DNA of 64,000 nt from Diplonema papillatum. Taxonomy: Eukaryota > Euglenozoa > Diplonemea > Diplonemida > Diplonemidae. The translations under genes and the position numbers were made by a program. The stretch lies in contig JAPJBO010000105.1 in NCBI GenBank assembly GCA_030068145.1, positions 124,001 to 188,000 of the forward strand. The letters run 5' to 3'. The stretch's first letter is position 1. The number at the start of each line of letters is the position of its first letter. The notes under the pieces were generated by a model that searched no databases, had not been told where the DNA came from, and saw nothing but the letters and a program-made list of their open reading frames with translations. Below, piece by piece: positions 55,619-64,000 of the stretch.

Positions 55619-57714
55619 TGATTTTGGTTTAGTGGCGGGAAAAAAGAAGAAGCGAAGAGTATACAGCGAGGATTGGGAAAGGCAAGGTGCAGAACGAAGC
55701 TTTCGCAGAAACAGCAACAGTCAAAGAGAAGGAAGTGTCTCTAAGAATATATTCGAACAAACAGCTAAGGGCCAGGGGCTTGTGTGTATGCTGACTTTTG
55801 GTTTCTCTGTTTCGGGTTCTCTTTGTCTCTCTAACAAACACAAAGGCGATTACGAACCAGAGACGGATGGGAGAATATGAAATGAAATGCAACGGAACAA
55901 AAAAGGCCTCGTCCGCTTAACTTCTCTCCCTTTTTCTCAACAAGTCAAGTTGTTGGAAAAAGAATGGACGAAGAAGGAAAGAAGATATTATTTTTCGCGA
56001 TTTTCCTCTATGTATGTGTCAATGACGGAGGGAGAAGGTGTCTCACTTACCCTGCAAGCCTTTTCTTAGGCGTAGGTAGTGCGTATCTTTTGTAAGCCTT
56101 CTTTAACTCCGAGCTGGATGGGAGAAGGCGTTAACAAATAACAAAAAAAAACGATACAAGACCGAAAAAGGAAGGGGAGAAAGAAATAGGATTACACGGG
56201 GCCTTAAAAGAAACCGAATCCGTGAATCAATGGGCGAAGGGACCTTTTGGTCGGACCGAGGAAGCTTACTTTGCTATTGCTTGCTGCTTTGATGTATGTA
56301 AATGTAGTGAACCTTAAATCGAGTGCTATAGCGGGGAGACTGCTAAGCGTGTTGATGTGAGTGATGTTGTAGTTTTTGTGATTCCGGCAATATGTTTTCT
56401 TTCTTTTCTATTTCGTCTCTTGTGGACTTCCTTTGTACGTGCCGGATGAGGGTGTCACGCGCTGTCGGTTGTTCTAGTCGTTTTGTATCGTCTGCTTCGA
56501 AAAATGGAGAAAGAAAGGGTGTCTGCTTTATTCTTGTTCAGTTCAGTAGTGGATGTGTACTATGTAGCGAGGATGTGTAGTAGGTGTATCGTGTGTGCTC
56601 TAATCTTTTGTAGAAATGCGTCGTGCGCTGTGAGGAGGGTGGTGTTGATGATTGGTATACAGAGGGGTACTAGCACCCAAACCTCCCAACTTGCGAGGGG
56701 GAAGACTCTTTTGATGGCTTCTGCGCAGCCCATATACCCTGGGAGGCACGGCAGAATACCAACCAGTGCCTGTGGGGGGCTCATTCAGAAGCTTCAACTG
56801 CTGGGAGCTAAATGAGCGTGCCGAAACACCCGAAAAGCGTGCAGCGGGTTTGCGGGGTTCACCCGAATCCCGTGAGTTTCGGGTTGTTGGTGACGGGACT
56901 CTGGGCAAATCGGGCTCTCCCCCGTGAAAAGCGCCCAGCTGCAATCTGCAGCCTTTCAAGCTGAGATCCTCCCGGACTGCTCTCTCGCGGGCCTCTTCGT
57001 TGCCGTCCTCGTAACCCGGCTCCCACAAACCTGTATTTTCCTCGTGGAGCGGCACTTAGACACTTCTGTAATCCGCGATCCATGCGGTTGCTGATCTCAA
57101 AAGACGGCCTACTTGCAACGTCCCAGGCCACAGAAGTGTTGTGGTCATCCTATCACAAGGCGTGCATCTATCCAGCAAGCAAGCAAACAAACGGCAGACG
57201 AGGGCAACATGGGATCCCCACAAAACAGGATCGAAAGGTGAGCAGAGTCCGCGAGATACTATACTCAAGCAGTGAAGATCACGTGCGCCGAGCATTCCCT
57301 GCGAGTCTTGCAGAAGCGAGGATCGGCTAGTGGCAGGAAACTCATCGATTGCGCATTTGGGGCGCCAACGGAACTGAGTGTGTCCACAGGGTGCTGAGGA
57401 CACCACCAGCAGGGTGGCGTGGAAAACACGGCTTTCCAGGCTGTTGTAGATGCAGGTAACGAGGGCAAGCTCGCTTGCGTCTTTCGGGTGCAGTGAAGGA
57501 CGCTGTTCTGAGCACACCCACAGGCTCATCTAGACAGTGATCAGCAGGTCGCATCATTTATTTGGCGATAATCAAGAACGTTGTTTCGAGCACCTTTCCA
57601 GGTGTACCGCAGAGCCGGCCTCCACAAACGCTACAAGCCCGCAGAGAGGACACAGGGCGGCACTGGTGTCAAGTCTTGCTTACTGGGATGTGGAATGAAG
57701 CGTCTCCACTGCCG
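55619..57714. other. Unassigned stretch upstream of the CCCH gene
   Basis: The first few hundred bases should hold the promoter and 5' UTR of the CCCH gene. Further on, a minus-strand frame at 56600-57055 (Glu/Arg-rich, then Pro/Ser-rich) and minus frames at 57056-57529 may include exons, but overlapping frames are equally plausible and no motif is recognisable. Confidence 0.3.
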
Positions 57715-57816
57715 TCAGTCACTTTTCTGCTTCGTCGCCGTTTTGCTCTGCCCGTAGCCGAGCGCCAGGTACATCGAGAAGAGCAGAATATCGACGAACA
57801 GAGAAGCCACGATGTA
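57715..57816 (-). CDS. Multipass membrane protein, last exon
   Basis: After TTTCTCACAG, 33 codons (YIVASLFVDILLFSMYLALG, then a polar Lys-rich tail) run to TGA at 57715. The first 21 residues are a clear membrane helix. It joins the exon ending at 57978 in phase 0 across a 161-bp intron with GTATGT and CACAG ends. Confidence 0.65.
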   Translation of the reverse strand, partial: YIVASLFVDILLFSMYLALGYGQSKTATKQKSD

Positions 57817-57977
57817 CTGTGAGAAATGTGTGGGGATAGGTGTTTATCCATGCGGAAGGGAGGCATCCGCCGGAAGCCTTGCAGTCAGTAGTGACCGCAC
57901 GAGGTGCGGGCAACGACCGCAACGTGCACAACATCGAGTTGTCCACAGCCGACGAAGAACATAATTGAAAGACATAC

Positions 57978-58162
57978 CTTCACGACCAATCGCACAGGGT
58001 CGGGGGTCCCGGGTATGGGGGGGACGAATGCCGCGGGCTCGTACCAAAGGAGGCCAGCTGCCATCAAGAGGCAAGTGAACATCTTTACTTTTACCTTCAG
58101 TCCAAGGTTCTCGCTGCTGTACAGCGGGCTGAAGCACGCGTGCACCAAGAAAACCAACATCG
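57978..58162 (-). CDS. Multipass membrane protein, penultimate exon
   Basis: Between ATCTGCAG (58163) and the donor AAG/GTATGT. It encodes MLVFLVHACFSPLYSSENLG and KVKVKMFTCLLMAAGLLWYE, a proline-rich loop (AAFVPPIPGTPDPVR) and VVK, i.e. two hydrophobic segments. The exon needs one base from the preceding exon, so at least one exon is missing between it and the exon at 58997-59122. Family not recognised. Confidence 0.65.
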
Positions 58163-58312
58163 CTGCAGATATACACGGCAGCTGGCTGCTGAAGAGCCTT
58201 AACGGTTTGCCGCGGAGATCTTTGTCGGTCTGGGTGGATCAGGAATCGCCAGCAGCAATGTCTTACATGGTCTTGTGTTGCCCTTTTCTTCTCCGTTTTT
58301 CTTGTTTCAGGG

Positions 58313-58345
58313 TTTTAGAGTTAAAGTTCGCTTTTTGCAACTCGG
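58313..58345. repeat. Dispersed repeat, short copy
   Basis: GTTTTAGAGTTAAAGTTCGC then TTTTTGCAACTCGG; lies in an intron of the membrane protein gene. Another partial copy is at 58836-58858. Confidence 0.6.
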
Positions 58346-58634
58346 TTTTCAGTGGCGTGTGGGCCTCTATGTATTCTGGTCGAGAGGAAACGGCAGGCAA
58401 GATGCGTTGGGAAAACGTGGACCGTTAGTCCTCATTTCTCGCTGCTGTACTGCACTGTGACTGTACTCGCTGCGCTGCTTGTCCGCTGGTTTCGGGATAG
58501 GGTTAGGCCTTATTATTGTTGTGATCTTCGTAGTATTGGCTTACCTGTCGTTGTTTGCTCTTCGCTCGCTTGGCGGCAGCACTGTGGGACTCTATTTGGC
58601 ATGGTTGAGGCAAATGGGGTCAACCATTTGAATG

Positions 58635-58795
58635 CTACCCTAAGACCAAGATTCTCGCTGCTGTACTGCAGGGTTGAAGACCGCGTGCACCAGGAATAAT
58701 CCGCATAGTTGTTGGTGGCGCACTGGTCCGGTCAAGGAGAAGCACTCCAGAGATGAACTCAAACATCTTCGTCATTCGTGTGGCAGCAGCTGAAT
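58635..58795 (-). pseudogene. Decayed extra copies of the membrane protein exons
   Basis: The minus strand contains CTGGTGCACGCGGTCTTCAA and TACAGCAGCGAGAATCTTGG, close copies of the start of the exon at 58162 but shifted in frame between them. Just upstream, KMFEFISGVLLLDRTSAPPT resembles KMFTCLLMAAGLL of that exon. A third remnant, TACAGCAGCGAGAAATGAGG, lies near 58435. They look like old tandem exon duplications that no longer share one frame, although use as alternative exons cannot be excluded. Confidence 0.5.
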
Positions 58796-58996
58796 GGGAT
58801 GGGACGGCTGGCAGGTGAGCAGCGACACCTGCCCTATTAGAGTGTAAGTTCGCTAAAAGATCGTTTAAAGCGTACCGGGGAAAGCCTGCTACACGGGAGC
58901 CAAGCTTCACGTGTTCGGCGGTACTGCAGAGAGCTACGGGCCTGCGGGTGAAGTGGCTACCAATTTCCCGAACTAAAGCATCAACGCGTGGCTCAC

Positions 58997-59122
58997 CTCG
59001 GGGGGCTTGGCGCTTGCGCTGAAACACAAAATTGTAGAGACGGTCAGCCACAGGACAGAGCAGAGTTGTGGAACCGTGCTGTCTTCGACAAGCTTTGCAA
59101 GCTGTGGTTGGCCGTCACCGTT
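58997..59122 (-). CDS. Exon shared with the cysteine-rich gene, here a membrane helix
   Basis: Exactly 42 codons between CGCGTAG and the donor CCGAG/GTGAGCC: NGDGQPQLAKLVEDSTVPQL then CSVLWLTVSTILCFSASAKP. The second half is a likely membrane helix. It is homologous in DNA and frame to 33000-33126, including the splice positions and ~80 bp of the following intron. It is probably an upstream exon of the membrane protein ending at 57715. Confidence 0.55.
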
Positions 59123-59302
59123 CTACGCGTGTCCGTACATTTGATGAAAGCTCTTCTATTTGGATTTACTGTCATAAAATGGTCCATCCCTCAAGCAAAG
59201 GAGAACAGGACGAGACAAATAAAGAAGAAAAGAACGAAGAAGAAGACAAAAGACACAAAGGCAAGATAAAAGAAAAGAAGGAGCAAAAAAAAGGGGGTGA
59301 AT

Positions 59303-59490
59303 GAACATTTCCGGAGTTAGGTTCCTGCACGTGTTAAACGAAACAACGGACAATCGGCAAGCTGACGAAGAAGATTCTTGTTATTTTGCGTATGCAGGGA
59401 GGAAATCTCTCTTGGGCATTGGCACTTTTAGCTAATTTTTTTGCATGACTTTCTTATGTGCAGCCGTTGTTCCGGAGATGCTCCCTTCAG
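59303..59490. mobile_element. MITE-like element, family 1
   Basis: Left end GAACATTTCCGGAGTTAGGT, right end GCCGTTGTTCCGGAGATGCT then CCCTTCAG. Preceded by an A/G-rich tract (59205-59300). Confidence 0.6.
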
Positions 59491-62400
59491 TACAACTGGA
59501 AATAGCCGGGGGGGGAAATACTAAGATCGCAAGCTCACAGAGGGTGGGGGTATGCAGTCACTGCGTGAAAAACTGAGCCGGTTCTGTGGTGACATGTTTG
59601 AGGTTTGTAGCAAATGAGGAGCTCATCAGGCAACAAGACGGGGGTGTCGACTGAACTGAAGTATTCAACGTGACATGATGTTCGATTAAGACGCAAGTGA
59701 AACGCCGCTGATAACAACGGTGGCAAGCTCACACTTCGTTCAACATTGCATGGTTGTGGTAAAAGCGTCGTTTTCGCGCTGTGGAGGATACGGTTGAGGA
59801 TTTTAAGCCAGCAAAGCACATGGCGGACTACCGTGCAACGGGGAATTGGTGTTCATCCCACCACTAGCAACCACAGCTGAGGCAGCGGAAGAGGCCTAGC
59901 CTCGGGTTTTGTAGAATGTCGAAGCGATCGCGCCTTCCCGTGAGGATCAAACGCCAAAGCGGCTTTCAATGATGGCCGGTCGCCACAGAACACAGCGGTG
60001 TTCAGTGAGGGAGGGGGCGAAAGAGGAAGAAACTGGACGAAACAACACCAAAAAGAAAAAGGGGGTGTGAAAGAGAGAAAGAGAGAGAGTGAGAGAGAGA
60101 GAGAAGAAAAGGGGTGGGCGGTGGGGTCAAAAAGTGCAGGCAGAAGTAAGAACGACCCCCCCTCACGTGCTCGAAGGAGAATGTGTGACCAGAGGGCCGC
60201 AAGCGCCGTATCGGCAGTCGCCTGTACCGAATCAATACAGGGGGGGAATGGCAAGACTCTTGTATTATTTCTTCTTCTCTTGCGCTAGCACGAAGGCCGC
60301 CATCTGAAAATCACAACCCAGGAAACACGGCCGCCACCCCACACAAAGAACTGGTAAAACCGAAAACCGTGTGTTCATTCAACAAACGCTGAGGCACGTC
60401 GGATGAAGGGAGCCGGGGGGTCTTTGTTGGCTAGACCGCGCGAGGGTTCAGCTTCGTAGGCCATTAGCGGCTCGATGGCCGAACGCTTGCTGTGCCAACT
60501 CAGACCTAAGGTTTTGCAGGTTGACGATGGCGCCCCCCAGAGCTAACTTATGCGATGAGCATGTCGGGCCGTTTCATATTTGAGATAAAACGTCTTTGCT
60601 GGTAGTTTTCGGCCATCCTCGTTGGACTCTCGTTCGGCTAATAACTTTCCTTTCTAGCTCCCAAGACGCTGTGTTTTGAGGGAGAGATAGCCTCCGTGTT
60701 CGTCAAAAAGAGAAGGTTGGAGTGAAGAAGCGGAATACAGGAGAGATACATACGATGCGAGAGAGAGATGCAGGGCACGCGAGGAGGCGGCGCTGGATGA
60801 CGGCAAGAGCAGAACGCTTCCTGAAGCGGGTCTTTGCCATGTTTCAGGCATCGGTGGCCGGGAGGGCAGCGCCCAATGGAGCGGGCCAACCTTTTTTCGG
60901 AAACATTTGAACTTTTAATGGCATGCAATGCACATGGATGGTGCGCAAGACCCGCGGTGCATGCGCGAAGGTCTGGTGGAAGGAGCTACCGTGAGGGAGA
61001 GGCCCCCCATCCTCCCATTTTTTACACGGTGGACCGGGGCGTAAAAAGCGTCACAACTTGCGGCCATGTGCTGAGTGCGGCCTGTTAGGCAGTGTCCAAC
61101 CGCCTTGGATCTACCTGTCATGGGGATCCCGACACCCTGCTGCTATTGCTGCACCTGAGCGCTTGCCGTCGATTTTCAATGCTGTTGCCAACACCAAGCG
61201 GGACTCAGGGTGCAGACCCGTGCAACTGGGAGCGGCGACGAAGTCTGCGGAACAAAAATGAGGCGCAGCCCGGCCGAAGCAGAAGCACTCAAGTGCACTG
61301 CAAGTCTGGGACAGTGCGATGGACCTTCCTCCGGAGGGGGAGGGCCACTCACTCAAAACTCGACTTATATGCACCCTCACTCAAGTCCCTGCAAGAACGC
61401 AAGCGTGAAACAGCCTTTGGTTCGGACTTCTAAGTGTCCCGTGTAGGATAACCCTCACCCCTCCCGCCAAAATATCTTTTTCTCGGCAAGCCACTCGCTG
61501 GATCTGTCTCAGATACAGGAATGGTCACAACCACTATGGTGTCCTTCTCAAAGAAAATGCCTTATGGCCCACCTTCGTGTTTTGCTTATTTTTCTTTTTT
61601 TCCTCTTTCTTCTTTGCGTTCGTTGTTTTCGTTTTAAACTTTGCTATCTTTCACAATCGTAGAGGAGCTTTTCTCTTGGGTTATGGCTTTGGTGCTTTGC
61701 CGCGTTCGTTCGGATCGTAGGCACCGGGATACTCGTTATGTTTAGTTGCTTTCTTTTTTTAGAGTAAAAGTGAGCTTGAAACTGAGGTTTGGGTTGCTTT
61801 TCCTTTTTTTTTTTTTTTAGAGTGAAAGCTTTTGCTTCGCCGCTGCATATTCAGCTTCAAGACTGAAAACTTCTCAAAGGATTTGTTTCCTTCGCTCCGA
61901 CAGAACAAGTGGGTGGACAGGGCGGTGTTGCCAATAAAAGGACTCTGGTCAAGGGTTGGCTGTATAAAGTGAATGCCTGCGGAGCACACCACCGAAAGTC
62001 ATGAACGAGTACTAAACACGACCTGGATATTACATAGCGAAACGTGGCGTGACAAGACCAGGATATCTGGCGTACTGTTAGGCCGTAGTGTACGTGGAAA
62101 TGGTACGATAAACCCGCGTGTCTTGATACACCCAGAATTTCGAAGAAATGTGCTTCGGAAAAAATCGGTAACCTTTTGTATTCATATTGATTCCCGCTTT
62201 TGTGCAGCGTGGAAAACAGTGAATCGTCACCGGGAACACAAACAGTAAGTTGTTCCATCAGAGCCGCTTTGGGGGCGAGCCACGGTATCTACAACACCTG
62301 GGCAGGAGGGGGATAAGCCTCAAAACCGAAGATCCTTGGTGTTCCTTTCATAGTACGGGAAGGACACCTTCCTAGAGGAAGATCTTAGGTCAATGCCCGT

Positions 62401-62733
62401 GCACGTTTGCACGTTCGATGCTAGCACCGTCAAGTCTTCGAAAACGGGAGCGGAAAAAAAACGAGGAGTGCAAGACTCCGTAAGCAAGGAATGCAACCAT
62501 GAGGAGTGTGGTATCTCCTGTATATTTTCTCTTTCACCGCGGTGACGTGCACCTAGTCGTCCAGTTGGGTGGAAGGAGCGTTGGAACGGACATCAGGAAA
62601 ATTAAGCCGGTGTAGGGTCATGAGCGACAACCTTGTTTTGGAGGGAAAGAGTGAGAAAAAAACGGAAAAGAAAAGGGCGGTAAAGAAGAAGGAACGTCGC
62701 AGAAGGAAAAGAAGAGACTTGGCTTCTTCATAA
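59491..62733. other. Unassigned stretch with competing frames
   Basis: GA-rich tract at 60065-60115. Candidate frames at plus 60722-60910, minus 60638-60928, plus 61092-61433, minus 61111-61380 and minus 61759-61992 have no recognisable motif, and several overlap on opposite strands. Two dispersed-repeat copies lie at 61757-61835. I could not assign a gene. Confidence 0.3.
61757..61840. repeat. Two dispersed-repeat copies back to back
   Basis: TTTTTTTAGAGTAAAAGTGAGC with TTGAAACTGAGG, then 14 T followed by AGAGTGAAAGC about 60 bp later, in the same orientation. Confidence 0.65.
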
Positions 62734-63048
62734 ATGTTTGCGAACGCCGTCGATGAACGAGCGGGAGGCGGGTGCTGCGGGGCTGTCTCTCGAGAAAGAA
62801 CCCATCAGACAATCCCACTCTGGATTCACGCGTGCAAGGCACGTGTGAAAGAGTTAGAGCTTGCAGGTAGACTTTCGGGAGACGGAATTCTTCTTGCTCG
62901 CAGCAGTTTCGTGTCGGGGATAACCACGCGACGCAGAGAAAACTGGCAAGTACATGTGGCTGATTGCCGGATGGATGCGGACAACTGCGCCTTTCGTACC
63001 ACCGACACCCGCTGGGTGCTTCCGGGTTACGCGCAATCGGGGGTTTGA
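62734..63048 (+). CDS. Possible small protein, unknown
   Basis: An ATG-initiated frame of 104 codons with balanced composition, including SGDGILLARSSFVSG and TTRRRENWQVHVADCRMDAD. Minus-strand frames (62826-63008, 62854-63141) cover the same DNA and are also open, so strand is not certain. No motif or homology clue. Confidence 0.3.
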   Translation: MFANAVDERAGGGCCGAVSRERTHQTIPLWIHACKARVKELELAGRLSGDGILLARSSFVSGITTRRRENWQVHVADCRMDADNCAFRTTDTRWVLPGYAQSGV

Positions 63049-63208
63049 AACATGATAATCAAAAGCCTGCACCCACGTGGCGTTGACTGTGGCTGGTCTT
63101 TGTAAGGGCTGCCCCCTTGATGCTGCTTTGATCAAACTCACACTAAGCTGAAGCTGAAACTATTTGTGTACTTGTGCAGTCGTTCGTTTGGGCCTCTGTC
63201 CACGGACT

Positions 63209-63360
63209 TTACGAAAGCTGTAAGAGGTGACGACGCAGTTTTCTTCGTCTGTAATAGGTAACGGGTATATAGCTGCCAGCCCCCGGCCGGGACACGATTT
63301 CCCCCTCGTTTTCTCTGCAACGGGAGCAGCGTCCCTGGTGACAAGCTCGGGGCCTGAGGC
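63209..63360 (-). CDS. Last exon of the right-edge gene
   Basis: After CACGTACAG, two bases plus 49 codons and TAA (63209-63211). The translation includes CHQGRCSRCRENEGEIVS and SYIPVTYYRRRKLRRHLLQ. Phase fits a preceding exon that ends GAAG/GTACAG at 63453, with a 92-bp intron. Two other frames are open through this segment, so the choice rests on phase and on the stop context. Confidence 0.4.
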
Positions 63361-63452
63361 CTGTACGTGAAGGAAAGAAAAGGTGAGCGACAAAAAAAAG
63401 AGGGAGTCGTGCAGAGCAACCCTTGTTTGGAGGTAAAGAACTCTTCCTGTAC

Positions 63453-63550
63453 CTTCCTGGGTGAGGACAGCCGGCTCAAAGTCAAAGGTGAGGGGGAAAT
63501 GCAAGAGCGGGCTTAAAAGGGGTACGCAACACCTCCAGGGCGGGGAGCAT
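63453..63550 (-). CDS. Small middle exon of the right-edge gene
   Basis: The frame read here ends FDFEPAVLTQE and then leaves one base at the donor GAAG/GTACAG. Its 5' boundary is uncertain (an acceptor-like GAAAAAAG lies near 63556). The dispersed repeat at 63555-63605 lies directly upstream. Confidence 0.3.
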
Positions 63551-63554
63551 TTTC

Positions 63555-63605
63555 TTTTTTCGACTCAAGCACCGGAGTTTTGGAATCTCCGGGATGACGT
63601 TCGGC
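63555..63605. repeat. Dispersed ~50-bp repeat, right-half copy
   Basis: TTTTTTCGACTCAAGCACCG then GAGTTTTGGAATCTCCGGGA matches the CTCCGGG-bearing part of the family. Another member, AAGAGTGAAAGTTACTTGC, is at 63664-63683. Confidence 0.55.
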
Positions 63606-63726
63606 GCATGTACTTTAGTGCATGCTATTTATTTATTTTTTGCTCGCTCCGTGTTTTTCTTTCAAGAGTGAAAGTTACTTGCTGTCTGAAAAGATGTGAG
63701 CCCTCTATCATTTACCGGCGCCGTAC

Positions 63727-63999
63727 TTGAGACTGGTTTATGAAATGCAGAGTAGGCTTTGTGCCGTACCTGTCGTGCACCGTGCCGATCAACCAGAAAT
63801 ATGCGGATACCTTCTGATTGAACCTGAGTCCCCTCCAGCCGAGTTCAAAGTACCACAGATAGACCCCCACGTGTTCGATGCCCAGTGTGTAGTCACTAGA
63901 ATTGCTGTTCCCAGTCGGTTCTTGGTACCAGTGCCGGGTTTCTCGGAATATTGTCAAAAAGCACGGCAGGATGCATGTGTTTCTGTTTTGCTCGTGCAT
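63727..63999 (-). CDS. Gene at the right window edge, partial
   Basis: 91 codons from an ATG at 63999 to a phase-0 donor (TCAA/GTACGG) at 63726. Composition is strongly protein-like and aromatic-rich: HWYQEPTGNSNSSDYTLGIE, VGVYLWYFELGWRGLRFNQK, VSAYFWLIGTVHDRYG. Because the ATG sits at the very edge, it may be internal, with more exons beyond the window. It could be an extracellular or membrane-associated domain; I do not recognise it. Confidence 0.5.
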
Positions 64000-64000
64000 G

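Overview
The window looks like nuclear DNA of a protist or alga, not a prokaryote. The recognisable genes are split by GT-AG introns of 56 to about 920 bp whose reading phases match across the junction, exons are short, and most of the DNA is repetitive or unassigned. No operons, ribosome binding sites, rRNA or tRNA genes were seen. A zinc-finger protein at 53.8-55.6 kb is of a type I associate with alveolate algae such as chromerids. That is recall, not a search, and I hold it at about even odds.

Layout. (1) 1-18126: a head-to-tail array of a long unit: copy 1 (1-8006), copy 2 (8007-16989) and a third copy broken at 18126. The window starts inside the array, so it may extend to the left. Each full unit carries a gene for a P-loop NTPase whose 574-bp intron joins it in frame to a coiled-coil exon. 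Copy 2 also has a cysteine/histidine finger that copy 1 lost through a 982-bp deletion between 14-bp direct repeats. A second long open frame lies at 1985-3196 and 9991-11202. (2) 18127-29960: repeat territory with layered CAG-rich arrays, a 1.3-1.5 kb segmental duplication in two copies, a degenerate array of roughly 350-bp units, a separate 30-40 bp minisatellite, and a 160-bp inverted repeat. (3) 29967-34970: a gene-dense patch with a two-exon tRNA-dihydrouridine synthase (minus), a cysteine-rich gene directly upstream of it, and fragments of further genes. (4) 37.7-38.9 kb: a multi-exon minus-strand gene of unknown function with two perfect palindromes in and beside it. (5) 39-52.5 kb: mostly unassigned DNA with small dispersed repeats, two MITE-like families, a 42-bp minisatellite (49.2-50.3 kb) and a 380-bp TG run. 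(6) 53.1-55.6 kb: a small two-exon plus-strand gene convergent with the CCCH zinc-finger gene. (7) 57.7-59.1 kb: a minus-strand multipass membrane protein gene with decayed exon copies inside it. (8) 63.2-64.0 kb: a minus-strand gene at the right edge.

Functional links between genes are weak, as expected for this kind of genome. The best candidate for something undescribed is the tandemly repeated P-loop/coiled-coil/finger gene. Other items worth checking are a dispersed repeat of about 50 bp always found in one orientation behind a T-rich tract ending in AG, an exon shared by two otherwise different genes, and a palindrome pair built from the same 9-mer.
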